Position numbers and translations under genes: made by a program | The notes under the pieces: model-generated | Told to the model about the DNA's origin: nothing | Database searches by the model: none | Seen by the model: only the letters and a program-made list of their open reading frames with translations | NCBI GenBank assembly: GCA_947311245.1 | Contig: CAMZKJ010000034.1 | Span: 1 to 41,392 of the forward strand | Length of the DNA: 41,392 nt | Direction of reading: 5' to 3' | Source of the DNA: an uncultured Candidatus Altimarinota bacterium | Lineage (GTDB): Bacteria > Patescibacteriota > Gracilibacteria > CAIRYL01 | Shown: positions 34,046-41,392 of the stretch, piece after piece | How positions within the stretch are numbered: position 1 is the stretch's first letter | Layout: each line of letters opens with the position of its first letter

Positions 34046-34073
34046 GAGCCCAGTTTAAAGGATTATATACAAT

Positions 34074-35552
34074 CTATTTTCCTAAATCTAAATACTGGTC
34101 AATTCGTACTTGAGCAACAAAATCATCTACATGTGAAATTAAAATCATTGCTCCTTTAAATGAATCTAAAGCTTTTGCAATAACAGGAATATGTCTAAAA
34201 TTTATATGATTTGTTGGTTCATCTAAAATTAAAAGCCCTGGTTTCATTAACACCAATCGGCAAAATGCAACAAGCCCTTTTTGTCCCTCTGATAATGCTC
34301 CAACTTTAGAATTAATAATATCTCCGTTAATTAAAAAACCAGAAGCTATTTTTCGCATAAACTCTTCAATATTTTTTCCTTCAAATGTTGCTTCATCAAT
34401 TGCATCTATAAGTGTCTCTCGAACAGTTGCGTTAAAATCTAAATTTGAAAAATCTTGAGTATAATACCCTATTTTCACATCTGGATTTAAAAATATTCCG
34501 TCTTGAGTTCCCTTTGAAAGTGTTCGTAAAAGTGTCGTTTTTCCTATCCCATTTGGACCAGAAAGTAATAGATGATCATTTTTTCGAAGTTCTACTGCAA
34601 CTTTTTTATCAAATAATTCATGATTTTTCATTATTTGTAATTTTGTAATTTCCATAAACAATCCAGATGTTCCTTCTTGCAATGGAATTTCAAAGTCTTT
34701 TATTGTTTTATCTTCTTTTCTTACTTCTACCATATTCTCTTCTGCATCACTTGCAACCTCTCGCATGCGTTTTGCTACAGCTCTTAATTTTCCACCTTTA
34801 TGTGCAAACACATTTGCTTTTTCTTTTTTTGCCTGAATTTCTTTTAATAATCGCGCATTTTTCATTTCTTCTCGTTTTCGTTGTGCTTCAATTTCATCTA
34901 CCACAGAGTGATAATCTCCCATATATTTTTGTACAGTTTTTGAATGAACATCTAAATACAAAACTCCATCTGTAAATAAATTTAAAAATTCTGAATCATG
35001 AGAAATTACAAGAACTGTTTTTTCATACATCATTAAAAATCCAATAAGATGCCCAATTCCTTCTGCATCTAAATTATTTGTTGGCTCATCTAACAATAAA
35101 ATATCAGGATCTTGAATTAATGCCGATGCCAAAAGGAGTCTTGCCTGTTGTCCTCCAGAAAAATCTTTAATAATTTTTTCATATGGTGTAGAAAAATTTA
35201 CTGCTTCCAGTGCTTTTTCTATTCGTCTATCGATATCATAAATTGGTTCATCTGATGAAAACTGTGCTTCAAAAAATTCTCGAACAGTCAAATCGTTATA
35301 TTTTGGATCCATAGTTTGCCGTTGTACCGCAATACTAGAATCTTGATCAACATTTACTTTTCCATCTTGTCTTTTTAATTCACCTGTAATCAATTTAAAA
35401 ATAGTACTTTTCCCTGCACCATTTTGCCCCATAAGTGTAAATTTTTGCCCTTGAGAAATAGAAAAAGAAGCTTCTTGTAAAATAATTTTTTCACTATCTT
35501 TATATTCAAAATCTACTTTATCGAAACTAATTACTGTTTTTTGTTTTGCCAT
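34074..35552 (-). CDS. ABC-F family ATPase
   Basis: The 492-residue protein has two ATPase domains in one chain and no membrane segments. The first has Walker A GQNGAGKST (42-50), the signature FSGGQQARLLLASAL and LLLDEPTNNLD. A charged linker follows (about 215-265, many Lys/Glu). The second has GPNGIGKTT, LSEGQKGLVAFC and LILDEPTNHINF. ABC-F proteins bind the ribosome and act in translation or antibiotic resistance. Subgroup not determined. It is the first gene of a two-gene run with the acyltransferase. Confidence 0.9.
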   Translation of the reverse strand: MAKQKTVISFDKVDFEYKDSEKIILQEASFSISQGQKFTLMGQNGAGKSTIFKLITGELKRQDGKVNVDQDSSIAVQRQTMDPKYNDLTVREFFEAQFSSDEPIYDIDRRIEKALEAVNFSTPYEKIIKDFSGGQQARLLLASALIQDPDILLLDEPTNNLDAEGIGHLIGFLMMYEKTVLVISHDSEFLNLFTDGVLYLDVHSKTVQKYMGDYHSVVDEIEAQRKREEMKNARLLKEIQAKKEKANVFAHKGGKLRAVAKRMREVASDAEENMVEVRKEDKTIKDFEIPLQEGTSGLFMEITKLQIMKNHELFDKKVAVELRKNDHLLLSGPNGIGKTTLLRTLSKGTQDGIFLNPDVKIGYYTQDFSNLDFNATVRETLIDAIDEATFEGKNIEEFMRKIASGFLINGDIINSKVGALSEGQKGLVAFCRLVLMKPGLLILDEPTNHINFRHIPVIAKALDSFKGAMILISHVDDFVAQVRIDQYLDLGK

Positions 35553-35572
35553 GTTTTTCTAAAAAAATATAC

Positions 35573-35601
35573 AATATATTATATATAAAAATATTACACA
35601 A
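35573..35601 (-). promoter_or_regulatory. possible promoter of the ABC-F gene
   Basis: TTGTGT (35596-35601) and TATATT (35573-35578) on the minus strand are 17 bases apart, 20 bases before the start codon. The region is so AT-rich that other choices exist. Confidence 0.4.
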
Positions 35602-35632
35602 AATCTAGAAAAAAACATAGAAATAATGCTAG

Positions 35633-35666
35633 TATAATTATATTATATTAAATTATATTATATTAA
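35633..35666 (+). promoter_or_regulatory. sufB -10 box followed by a perfect 15-base tandem duplication
   Basis: TATAAT (35633-35638) preceded by TGCTAG is a likely -10; the -35 region is only A-rich. Directly after, the 15-mer ATTATATTATATTAA occurs twice in tandem (35637-35651, 35652-35666), placing a duplication in the sufB leader. Confidence 0.45.
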
Positions 35667-35692
35667 ATACTATTACTTTCTCATAAAAAAAC

Positions 35693-37093
35693 ATGACAAC
35701 AGTAAATTTTACATCATTGCGAAACGAAGATTTAGAATCTCATAATTCACAAGATTATGTAAAAAATTTTGTAAAAGGATTAGATGAACAATTAATTAGA
35801 AAAATATCAGCTGATAAAAAAGAACCACAATGGTTACTTGATCACAGACTTTCATCGTTAAAACTTTTTTTAGAAATGCCTAATCCAACATGGGGACCAG
35901 ATATTTCACAACTGAATTTAGATGGAATTCGATATTATGCCACCGCAGATACAAAAAAAAATGCAAAAACATGGGATGACGTTGATCCAGAAATTAAATC
36001 GACTTTTGAAAAATTAAAAATACCAGAATCGGAAAAAGCATTTCTTGCAGGAGTTGGAACACAATACGAAAGTGAAGTTGTGTATCATTCGTTAAAAGAA
36101 AAATGGCAAAAAAAAGGAATTATTTTTTTAGATTTAGATATCGCAATTCATGAACATGAAGAAATCGTAAAAAAATACTTTATGAAATGTGTTCCAAATA
36201 CCGACCATAAATATGCAGCACTTCATGGAGCCGTTTTTTCGGGAGGAACATTTTTATATGTCCCAAAAGGAGTTATTTTAGATGAGCCACTTCAAGCATA
36301 TTTCAGAATGAATTCGGAAAGTATGGGACAATTTGAACATACTTTAATTATTATAGAAGAAGGTGCTGAAGCTGATTATATTGAGGGGTGCAGTGCTCCA
36401 AAATATGGCGAAGATTCTTTGCATGCTGGGTGTGTAGAAGTTTATTTAGGAAAAAATTCTAAGTTCAGATATTCATCTGTTGAAAATTGGTCTACAAATA
36501 CATATAACTTAAACACGAAACGAGCAATTGTAGGAGAAAGTGCACGAATGCAGTGGGTTGGTGGAAATTTAGGGTCTGCCGTTACAATGCTCTACCCTGC
36601 ATCGGTTTTAGTAGGAAAAAATGCACAATCTGACTATCTAGGAATTGCCGTAGCATCAAAAAATCAAAATCAAGATACAGGCGCAAAAGTTACTATTTTA
36701 GCGGATAATTGCCGAGCCAATATTATTGCAAAAAGCATTTCAAAAGATTCAGGAATATCTACATATCGTGGAATTGTAGATATTAAAGCAAATGCAAAAA
36801 ATGCAATTGTAAATATTGAATGTGACGCATTGCTCTTTGGAAAAGCAGTGAGTGATACTATTCCAAAAATATCAGTTGGAAACGAAAGTGCAAATATTAC
36901 ACATGAAGCCAGTGCCGGAAAAATATCCGAAGAAGTATTATTTTTTCTGGAAACACGAGGAATTTCAGAAGAAAAAGCGAAAGGAATGATTGTAAATGGA
37001 TTTTTAGATGAAGTCGTAAAAACACTACCAATGGAATATTCAGTAGAATTAAACCATTTAATTGAATTAGAAATGGAAGGAAGTATTGGATAA
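35693..37093 (+). CDS. sufB: Fe-S cluster assembly scaffold SufB
   Basis: SufB works with SufC and SufD to build iron-sulfur clusters. The 466-residue protein is full length: the N-terminal KKEPQWLLDHRLSSLKLFLEMPNPTWGPD, then KYFMKCVPNTDHKYAALHGAVFSGGTFLYVPKGV, the beta-helix core, and the C-terminal NIECDALLFGKAVSDTIPKI with C377, followed by HEASAGKISEE. sufC, sufD and sufS are not adjacent, which is unusual for this gene. Fe-S clients in the window are the ferredoxin and fumarase. Confidence 0.95.
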   Translation: MTTVNFTSLRNEDLESHNSQDYVKNFVKGLDEQLIRKISADKKEPQWLLDHRLSSLKLFLEMPNPTWGPDISQLNLDGIRYYATADTKKNAKTWDDVDPEIKSTFEKLKIPESEKAFLAGVGTQYESEVVYHSLKEKWQKKGIIFLDLDIAIHEHEEIVKKYFMKCVPNTDHKYAALHGAVFSGGTFLYVPKGVILDEPLQAYFRMNSESMGQFEHTLIIIEEGAEADYIEGCSAPKYGEDSLHAGCVEVYLGKNSKFRYSSVENWSTNTYNLNTKRAIVGESARMQWVGGNLGSAVTMLYPASVLVGKNAQSDYLGIAVASKNQNQDTGAKVTILADNCRANIIAKSISKDSGISTYRGIVDIKANAKNAIVNIECDALLFGKAVSDTIPKISVGNESANITHEASAGKISEEVLFFLETRGISEEKAKGMIVNGFLDEVVKTLPMEYSVELNHLIELEMEGSIG

Positions 37094-37127
37094 TATATAA
37101 AATTTAAACATTTAAAATATAAAGTAT

Positions 37128-37604
37128 ATGAGAATTGCAGTGCGAGCCTTAATTTTTAATGAAAAAGAAGAGATACTAGTTGTTCAACACAGAAAAAGTG
37201 ATTTTTGGGCTTTACCCGGTGGAAAGATAGAAGATTCTTTAAAAGAAGATTTAAAAGCCTGTATTAAGCGAGAAATTAGAGAAGAACTTGGTCTAGAAAT
37301 TTCGGTACAAAATTTATTATTTTTACAAGAATTTAAATGGGGAAATACAGAGAAAGAAGTAAAAGAAAATGATGTAACGACAGAATTTTTCTTTTCTGCA
37401 AAAATTATTAATTTTGAGAAAAATATGAAAGTATCAGAAATACAATTTTCTGGAGAATTTGCAGAAAAAGAATTGAATAAAATTGCATGGAAAAAATTAG
37501 ATAAAAATCTAAATATAAAGCCCAATTTCCTCAAAAATCATACTTTTAAAAGCATAAAAGATATGAATACAGAGAAAAAGATTCAGTATTTTAGCTTTAT
37601 ATAA
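37128..37604 (+). CDS. Nudix hydrolase
   Basis: The 158-residue protein carries a Nudix box at about 31-57: GGKIEDSLKEDLKACIKREI followed by REELGLEI. The REIREELGL part is canonical. The distance from GG to RE is two residues longer than the GX5EX7RE consensus. Nudix enzymes hydrolyse nucleoside diphosphates linked to another group; the substrate cannot be told. Start is 34 bases after sufB, so they may share a transcript. Confidence 0.8.
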   Translation: MRIAVRALIFNEKEEILVVQHRKSDFWALPGGKIEDSLKEDLKACIKREIREELGLEISVQNLLFLQEFKWGNTEKEVKENDVTTEFFFSAKIINFEKNMKVSEIQFSGEFAEKELNKIAWKKLDKNLNIKPNFLKNHTFKSIKDMNTEKKIQYFSFI

Positions 37605-37636
37605 AGACTTATTAAGAAAAAATTATATACAAAAAT

Positions 37637-37724
37637 AGACTTCTCGGTTCCTGCAATAGAACCGCAAAGTCTGTAGATTTCTGAATGCTTTAGGTCTTAC
37701 ATCGTTCGTATATTAATGCAGAAC
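37637..37724. ncRNA. structured intergenic RNA with possible pseudoknot
   Basis: AGACTT/AAGTCT (37637-37642 with 37667-37672) and CGGTTC/GAACCG (37645-37650 with 37659-37664) form a two-step hairpin with a small CT/CA internal loop. Its loop CTGCAATA (37651-37658) is complementary to TATT and TGCAG downstream (37711-37714, 37717-37721), a nine-pair pseudoknot with two bases skipped. It is more GC-rich than the gap around it and has no ORF. I drew it on the plus strand, but the strand is unsure. I do not recognise an RNA family. Confidence 0.45.
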
Positions 37725-37820
37725 CCCAAAAACAAAAAGAAATGTATAAAAACTGTAAAGAAAATAAGTATCTATTACAAGAGGAAAATTAATAATAATA
37801 TAGATAAAATTCTGTAAAAC

Positions 37821-37857
37821 AAAAGAGCCAAGAAAATATAATTTTCTTAGCTCTTTT
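37821..37857. terminator. bidirectional terminator between the Nudix region and the lipoprotein gene
   Basis: AAAAGAGC and AAGAAAA on the left (37821-37836) pair with TTTTCTT and GCTCTTTT on the right (37842-37857), interrupted by a single C-A mismatch. Flanking A and T runs allow termination on both strands. Confidence 0.8.
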
Positions 37858-37879
37858 TACATTCATTTATAAATGAAAA

Positions 37880-39718
37880 TTATTTTTGTTTTACTATTTC
37901 TTTTAAAAGTAATTCTTTTAATGTTTCATTTGGAATATCATTTTCTGCAGCATATGCGTCTACTTCTGCCTTAATAGCAAGAAATTCTGCTTCCGCATCT
38001 CCTGTTGGATTTTCGTTCATAAGTTCTGCCATTCGTGCAAGTTTTCCAGATATTTCTGAATAATCAGCTCCTCCTTGTGCATCTGCATCAATAACGACTC
38101 CATCAGTATCTATTTTTACTTCAGTATCACCATTTTTTACTTCAACATTACCATTATTTATCATTACTGATGAATCATCAGTTGTAACTTCTACTTTCTC
38201 AGTAGCTTTAGTATCTTTAGCCGTTTCAGTAGTATTGTATAATGCATTCATTTCTTTTTCGATATCACTTGGAATAGTTTCAAAAGATTTAACATTTTCT
38301 GGAGTTTCAAGAGTAACAGTTTCTGGTTTTTTAGATTTCACATCAAACACAATATTTGTAACCGTATTTTCACCGTAAATAGCTGATATTTTTGCATGTG
38401 CATTATATACACCTCCTTTTACATCGCTAATAACAAGTTTTCCCTTTTCAAATTCTGGACTTGTAAGTTCCCCTGCCCATGTATCTCCAGTTTTTTTAAA
38501 TGTACCTTTTAATACTTCTTTCAACGCACTTTCTCCTAACTCTGAATCATATAGTGGAACAGAAAGAGTAAATTCATGTTTTGTATCTGTACATGTTCCA
38601 GAAAGTACTTCTGTTCGTTCTCCGTTGTATTCAGTTGGAATATCAACAATTAATGAAAATTTCCCCTCTGAAGTTTTTGTAAATACAACTTCTCCAGCAT
38701 CATCTCCTTCCGTTTTTGCGATAGAAATTGTTATTCCTTTTTCAGTATTTTCAACTAATACATTTGTTCCATCTTCTTCTATAACTTTAGAAATTGTAAA
38801 ATATTCTGGATGTTCTGGAGTATATCCAATAATAACAGATTGAACAGATAATTTTTCAAGAGCCGAAGTAATTACATTTGTAACTTCTTTGTCTGCTTCT
38901 GTTCCAGTATTTGCAAGCAGCTTAATTACAATATTTGCAAATTTTTCATATGTTTCTTTTTTAGGAGTTACTTCAAAGAAATAATATCCGTCTTTTTCTT
39001 CAACAAATTTCCCAAATGTTATATGATTTTTTGGATTATTTCCAATATCTTGAATTAATGCAATTGCGTCTAAGATTGGAGAGATTCCACCAGTAAGAAA
39101 TTTTTGAGTATCAAAACCTTTTAATCCCATATTATTTTCTACCATTGTATTCAATTCTACAAAAGAATTTCCATACCATTGCCCAGAAAATTTTTCAATA
39201 ATTGCTTTTACTTCAGGCGTTAATCCTGGAAAGTTAGCATCAAATTTTGCAATTTGAGCAAAAACTGAAGTATCTACAATTCGTATTTCACCAGATGTAT
39301 CAAGCTTAAATAACCCACCAAGTGCATCTACTTTTACAGAAACAGCTTCTGACAATAAAGGATTTTTTACATCTGAATAATCAGCTTTTGCATCTATATT
39401 CATTTCAAATGTTCCAGTTCCTCCTCCAATCGGAGTTCCTTCCATATTAAAATCTCCTGCAATAGAAACATCAGATTCAGATTTCATTAACAATTCTTTG
39501 TCAAAATCAGTAAGACCTATTTTTTCTAATCCACTTTTCCCACTTTCTTTTGCAAAATCAAAAAATAGTTTTTCTGGATTTTGTGCAGATTCCGTTTTTG
39601 CTACATCAACAGGAATAGCAGGTTTTTCAGCCATAAAAGGAATTGAACACCCTGATAAAAGCACTACAGAAGACAATGCACCAACCGCTGTAGTTTTTTT
39701 TATAAACGTAATACTCAT
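37880..39718 (-). CDS. secreted lipoprotein of unknown function
   Basis: The 612-residue protein has a lipoprotein signal peptide with lipobox LLSGC, lipidated Cys at 24. Most of the rest alternates Val/Ile/Thr with Asp/Lys/Glu, a beta-rich pattern; an early repeat-like feature is GDFNMEGTPIGGGTG. Residues about 505-550 form a run of short degenerate repeats (VMINNGNVEVKNGD, TEVKIDTDGVVI). The C-terminus is helical (LARMAELMNENP ... ). No family recognised; export to the outer face of the membrane is the safe statement. A TATAAT (39748-39753) lies 29 bases upstream of the start codon. Confidence 0.7.
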   Translation of the reverse strand: MSITFIKKTTAVGALSSVVLLSGCSIPFMAEKPAIPVDVAKTESAQNPEKLFFDFAKESGKSGLEKIGLTDFDKELLMKSESDVSIAGDFNMEGTPIGGGTGTFEMNIDAKADYSDVKNPLLSEAVSVKVDALGGLFKLDTSGEIRIVDTSVFAQIAKFDANFPGLTPEVKAIIEKFSGQWYGNSFVELNTMVENNMGLKGFDTQKFLTGGISPILDAIALIQDIGNNPKNHITFGKFVEEKDGYYFFEVTPKKETYEKFANIVIKLLANTGTEADKEVTNVITSALEKLSVQSVIIGYTPEHPEYFTISKVIEEDGTNVLVENTEKGITISIAKTEGDDAGEVVFTKTSEGKFSLIVDIPTEYNGERTEVLSGTCTDTKHEFTLSVPLYDSELGESALKEVLKGTFKKTGDTWAGELTSPEFEKGKLVISDVKGGVYNAHAKISAIYGENTVTNIVFDVKSKKPETVTLETPENVKSFETIPSDIEKEMNALYNTTETAKDTKATEKVEVTTDDSSVMINNGNVEVKNGDTEVKIDTDGVVIDADAQGGADYSEISGKLARMAELMNENPTGDAEAEFLAIKAEVDAYAAENDIPNETLKELLLKEIVKQK

Positions 39719-39857
39719 AATAAATAAGAAATAAAATAATAATATGTATTATATTACATCTAGAGTACTAAAAAACATTATTATTTCAAAGATTTTTTAC
39801 ATCACAAAGCCTAGATATTATCTATACAATATATTTAAATATATACAAACTATTTTT

Positions 39858-39887
39858 TTGTACAAAATAAAATTCTTCGAGTATAAT
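39858..39887 (+). promoter_or_regulatory. promoter of the right-edge gene
   Basis: TTGTAC (39858-39863) and TATAAT (39882-39887) are 18 bases apart, 27 bases before the ATG at 39915. Confidence 0.65.
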
Positions 39888-39914
39888 GTTTTGATACAAA
39901 AATAAAAAAATTAT

Positions 39915-41392
39915 ATGACAGGTTTCAACCCAACACAAACCATTGAGCATTCCATAAATCTATTTGAAGTTGGAGATACTGTTACATTTATTGAAAACAA
40001 TGAAGTAATAGAAGGAGAAGTAATTGGTAATGCTGAAAATTTAGTTACAGTTGTATACATTGCACCAAATGGAGAGTATTCAATTAATAAATTTCCACCA
40101 GAACAAATTACAAAAAAAGAAGAAAACTCTGAAATACCAACAGAAGAACCTGAAATAAATAAAGAAATTAAAAAAAACAATACGCAATATATTCAGGGTA
40201 TTAAAAACACACTCATAACTCTTGTAGATAATACAATTCCTACAGACCTAGAACCATCTATACAAAAAAATATTTTACATTATAAAAATTCTATACGAGA
40301 AAATATTCAGAAAATATTCGAAAAAGAAAATATAGACATAAATCTTAATGATAGCAATGACAGTAATGATAGTAATAATATTCATGAATTATCAGATGAG
40401 GAGATCGAACACCTTTCACAAAATTTAGATTTTATGAATGAGCTTATTTATGCCTCATTCATAGATTATTTACTGGCAACATCGTTTAAAACAACAGAGA
40501 ATACATATGTTAAAGAAGTACAAACACGACTTACGCACTTTGATACGCAAGCAAAAGCATTAAGAAACAAAAAAATTCAACAAATAAATAATGAACTTTT
40601 CGAACACAGAACAGACGAAGAAAAAAAATACCCACGACCAGAAGTAATGATGAAAATGCGCCCCATTACAGAAGAACAAGCCAAAGAAAAAAATATACCC
40701 CCTGAAAAAAAAGAACTCTTTAACAAAATTTTACAAAAAGAAACTGCAGAACGACAAAAATTTATAAATAATTTCTTACAATTACTACGAGAAAAAAGAA
40801 GTAATCTTGTAGATTTATTAACACGTAAAAAAGAAGAAAATTTGTATAATACCGATATTCCAACAACTTCTCTTAAATCTAGAGAATCTATACTTACATT
40901 ACATGATTCGATGCTTTCTGAATTCACAGGACCAGAAGCTACAGAAGAAGCAAGAAATGCAACAGAAAAATCTGTGTTTCAACAATTAGTAAGTGGAGAT
41001 TTTTCAACAACAGAAAAGAAGACACATAATACAAATATCGAAAATACTGAAATTACAACAGTGCAACTTCTTGAAAAAAAAATGATACATATCATGAGTG
41101 ATATATCTGGTAACACAGGAATTATTCAACAATATGGAACGAAAGAGGGTTTTATATCTCTTTTATTTTTACGAATTACAAGAATTCTTGAAGCAAAAAA
41201 TCTCGCAGAACAATTTTCTCAAGAATATAATATCGATAAAAAGACCATACACAATGCTATAAAAAATGCCGTTACTACCTCGCATAAAATATTTACAAAA
41301 AATTTCATAAAATTAACAGAACCGCTGTACCATAAAAAAAGGGAAAATGATATATCTGTTCCCCATCTTACAAATCTACAATCTATAAACTC
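39915..41392 (+). CDS. large orphan protein, 3' end beyond the window (partial)
   Basis: An open frame starts at the ATG at 39915 and has no stop to the last base, so at least 492 codons are coding. The N-terminus (VGDTVTFIENNEVIEGEVIG ... VTVVYIAPNGEYSINKF, residues about 19-65) looks like a small SH3-like or Tudor-like barrel. A Glu/Lys-rich, helical body follows. Residues 145-155 are NDSNDSNDSNN, encoded by three 9-base repeats. No family recognised. Composition resembles the 1097- and 1759-residue proteins in this window. The promoter upstream is good. Confidence 0.8.
   Translation, partial: MTGFNPTQTIEHSINLFEVGDTVTFIENNEVIEGEVIGNAENLVTVVYIAPNGEYSINKFPPEQITKKEENSEIPTEEPEINKEIKKNNTQYIQGIKNTLITLVDNTIPTDLEPSIQKNILHYKNSIRENIQKIFEKENIDINLNDSNDSNDSNNIHELSDEEIEHLSQNLDFMNELIYASFIDYLLATSFKTTENTYVKEVQTRLTHFDTQAKALRNKKIQQINNELFEHRTDEEKKYPRPEVMMKMRPITEEQAKEKNIPPEKKELFNKILQKETAERQKFINNFLQLLREKRSNLVDLLTRKKEENLYNTDIPTTSLKSRESILTLHDSMLSEFTGPEATEEARNATEKSVFQQLVSGDFSTTEKKTHNTNIENTEITTVQLLEKKMIHIMSDISGNTGIIQQYGTKEGFISLLFLRITRILEAKNLAEQFSQEYNIDKKTIHNAIKNAVTTSHKIFTKNFIKLTEPLYHKKRENDISVPHLTNLQSIN
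40347..40373 (+). repeat. three-copy 9-base coding repeat (Asn-Asp-Ser)
   Basis: AATGATAGC, AATGACAGT and AATGATAGT stand in tandem and encode NDS three times. The unit is a multiple of three, so copy changes keep the frame. Confidence 0.9.

Noticed and set aside
37645-37664. T-arm-like hairpin CGGTTC/GAACCG suggesting a tRNA or tmRNA end
   Set aside because: The loop is eight bases and lacks the T-loop consensus, and no acceptor stem or CCA follows.
40577-40927. 116-codon minus-strand ORF near the right edge
   Set aside because: It is antisense to the long open plus-strand gene from 39915, which has a promoter and coding-like composition.
1-41392. CRISPR array, insertion sequence or prophage
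   Set aside because: No spaced direct repeats, transposase, integrase or phage structural gene was seen; the repeats found are short tandem ones.

Overview
The window is about 41 kb of very AT-rich bacterial chromosome. It has tightly packed genes, short intergenic gaps and few Shine-Dalgarno sites, and almost every gene stops with TAA. It mixes universal housekeeping genes (recA, ruvB, rpsF, rpsR, rpmE, rplY, rpsO, glmS, rnhA, sufB) with large orphan proteins rich in Lys, Glu and Asn. This fits a member of the Candidate Phyla Radiation (Patescibacteria), possibly near the Gracilibacteria/Peregrinibacteria side; that placement is inference from gene content and composition. Conserved genes read full length in the standard code and one gene appears to end in TGA, so UGA-to-glycine recoding is not supported.

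Layout. 1-2300: a small membrane protein, then a secreted bactofilin-like beta-helix membrane protein with RNase HI, ended by a bidirectional terminator. 2363-5006 (minus): 2Fe-2S ferredoxin, DAHP synthase with an attenuator-type leader, and the rpmE-rpsR-rpsF ribosomal genes. 5189-7038 (minus): rplY behind tRNA-Leu(CAA), then recA. 7151-13838 (minus): a signal-peptide surface protein with an FN3-like domain, followed by a 1759-residue protein with an HEVGH motif. 14131-17142 (plus): rpsO, then a four-gene operon of a voltage-sensor/PH-like membrane protein, a second PH-like membrane protein, a CoaE-like kinase and an SprT-like metalloprotease. 17163-18407 (minus): ruvB and, upstream, a 6S-like structured RNA. 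18491-26039 (minus): a 1097-residue orphan and the rfbD-ctpA-glmS operon. 26201-30331: class I fumarase, a peptidoglycan-binding protein, a membrane protein, a VF530/DUF2132 protein and a lone PorG-like subunit. 30468-33000 (plus): a PEGA-like membrane protein and a chorismate-utilising PabB/TrpE-type enzyme. 32945-35552 (minus): acyltransferase and ABC-F protein. 35693-41392: sufB, a Nudix protein, a possible pseudoknotted RNA, a lipoprotein (minus) and a large orphan that runs off the window.

The strongest find is the DAHP synthase leader. Between rpmE and the DAHP synthase gene lies a 20-codon ORF with the run FFFSFYYF. Those codons form the left arm of a hairpin. Its right arm can pair instead with the left arm of a strong terminator that ends in eight U residues just before the gene. 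That is the layout of ribosome-mediated Phe/Tyr attenuation. Other leads are a voltage-sensor domain joined to a PH-like domain with no pore, a 6S-like RNA, a pseudoknot-forming intergenic RNA, G-tracts and short tandem repeats in coding sequence that could act as contingency loci, and a surface-protein gene whose stop codon is followed in frame by a 24-codon basic tail.
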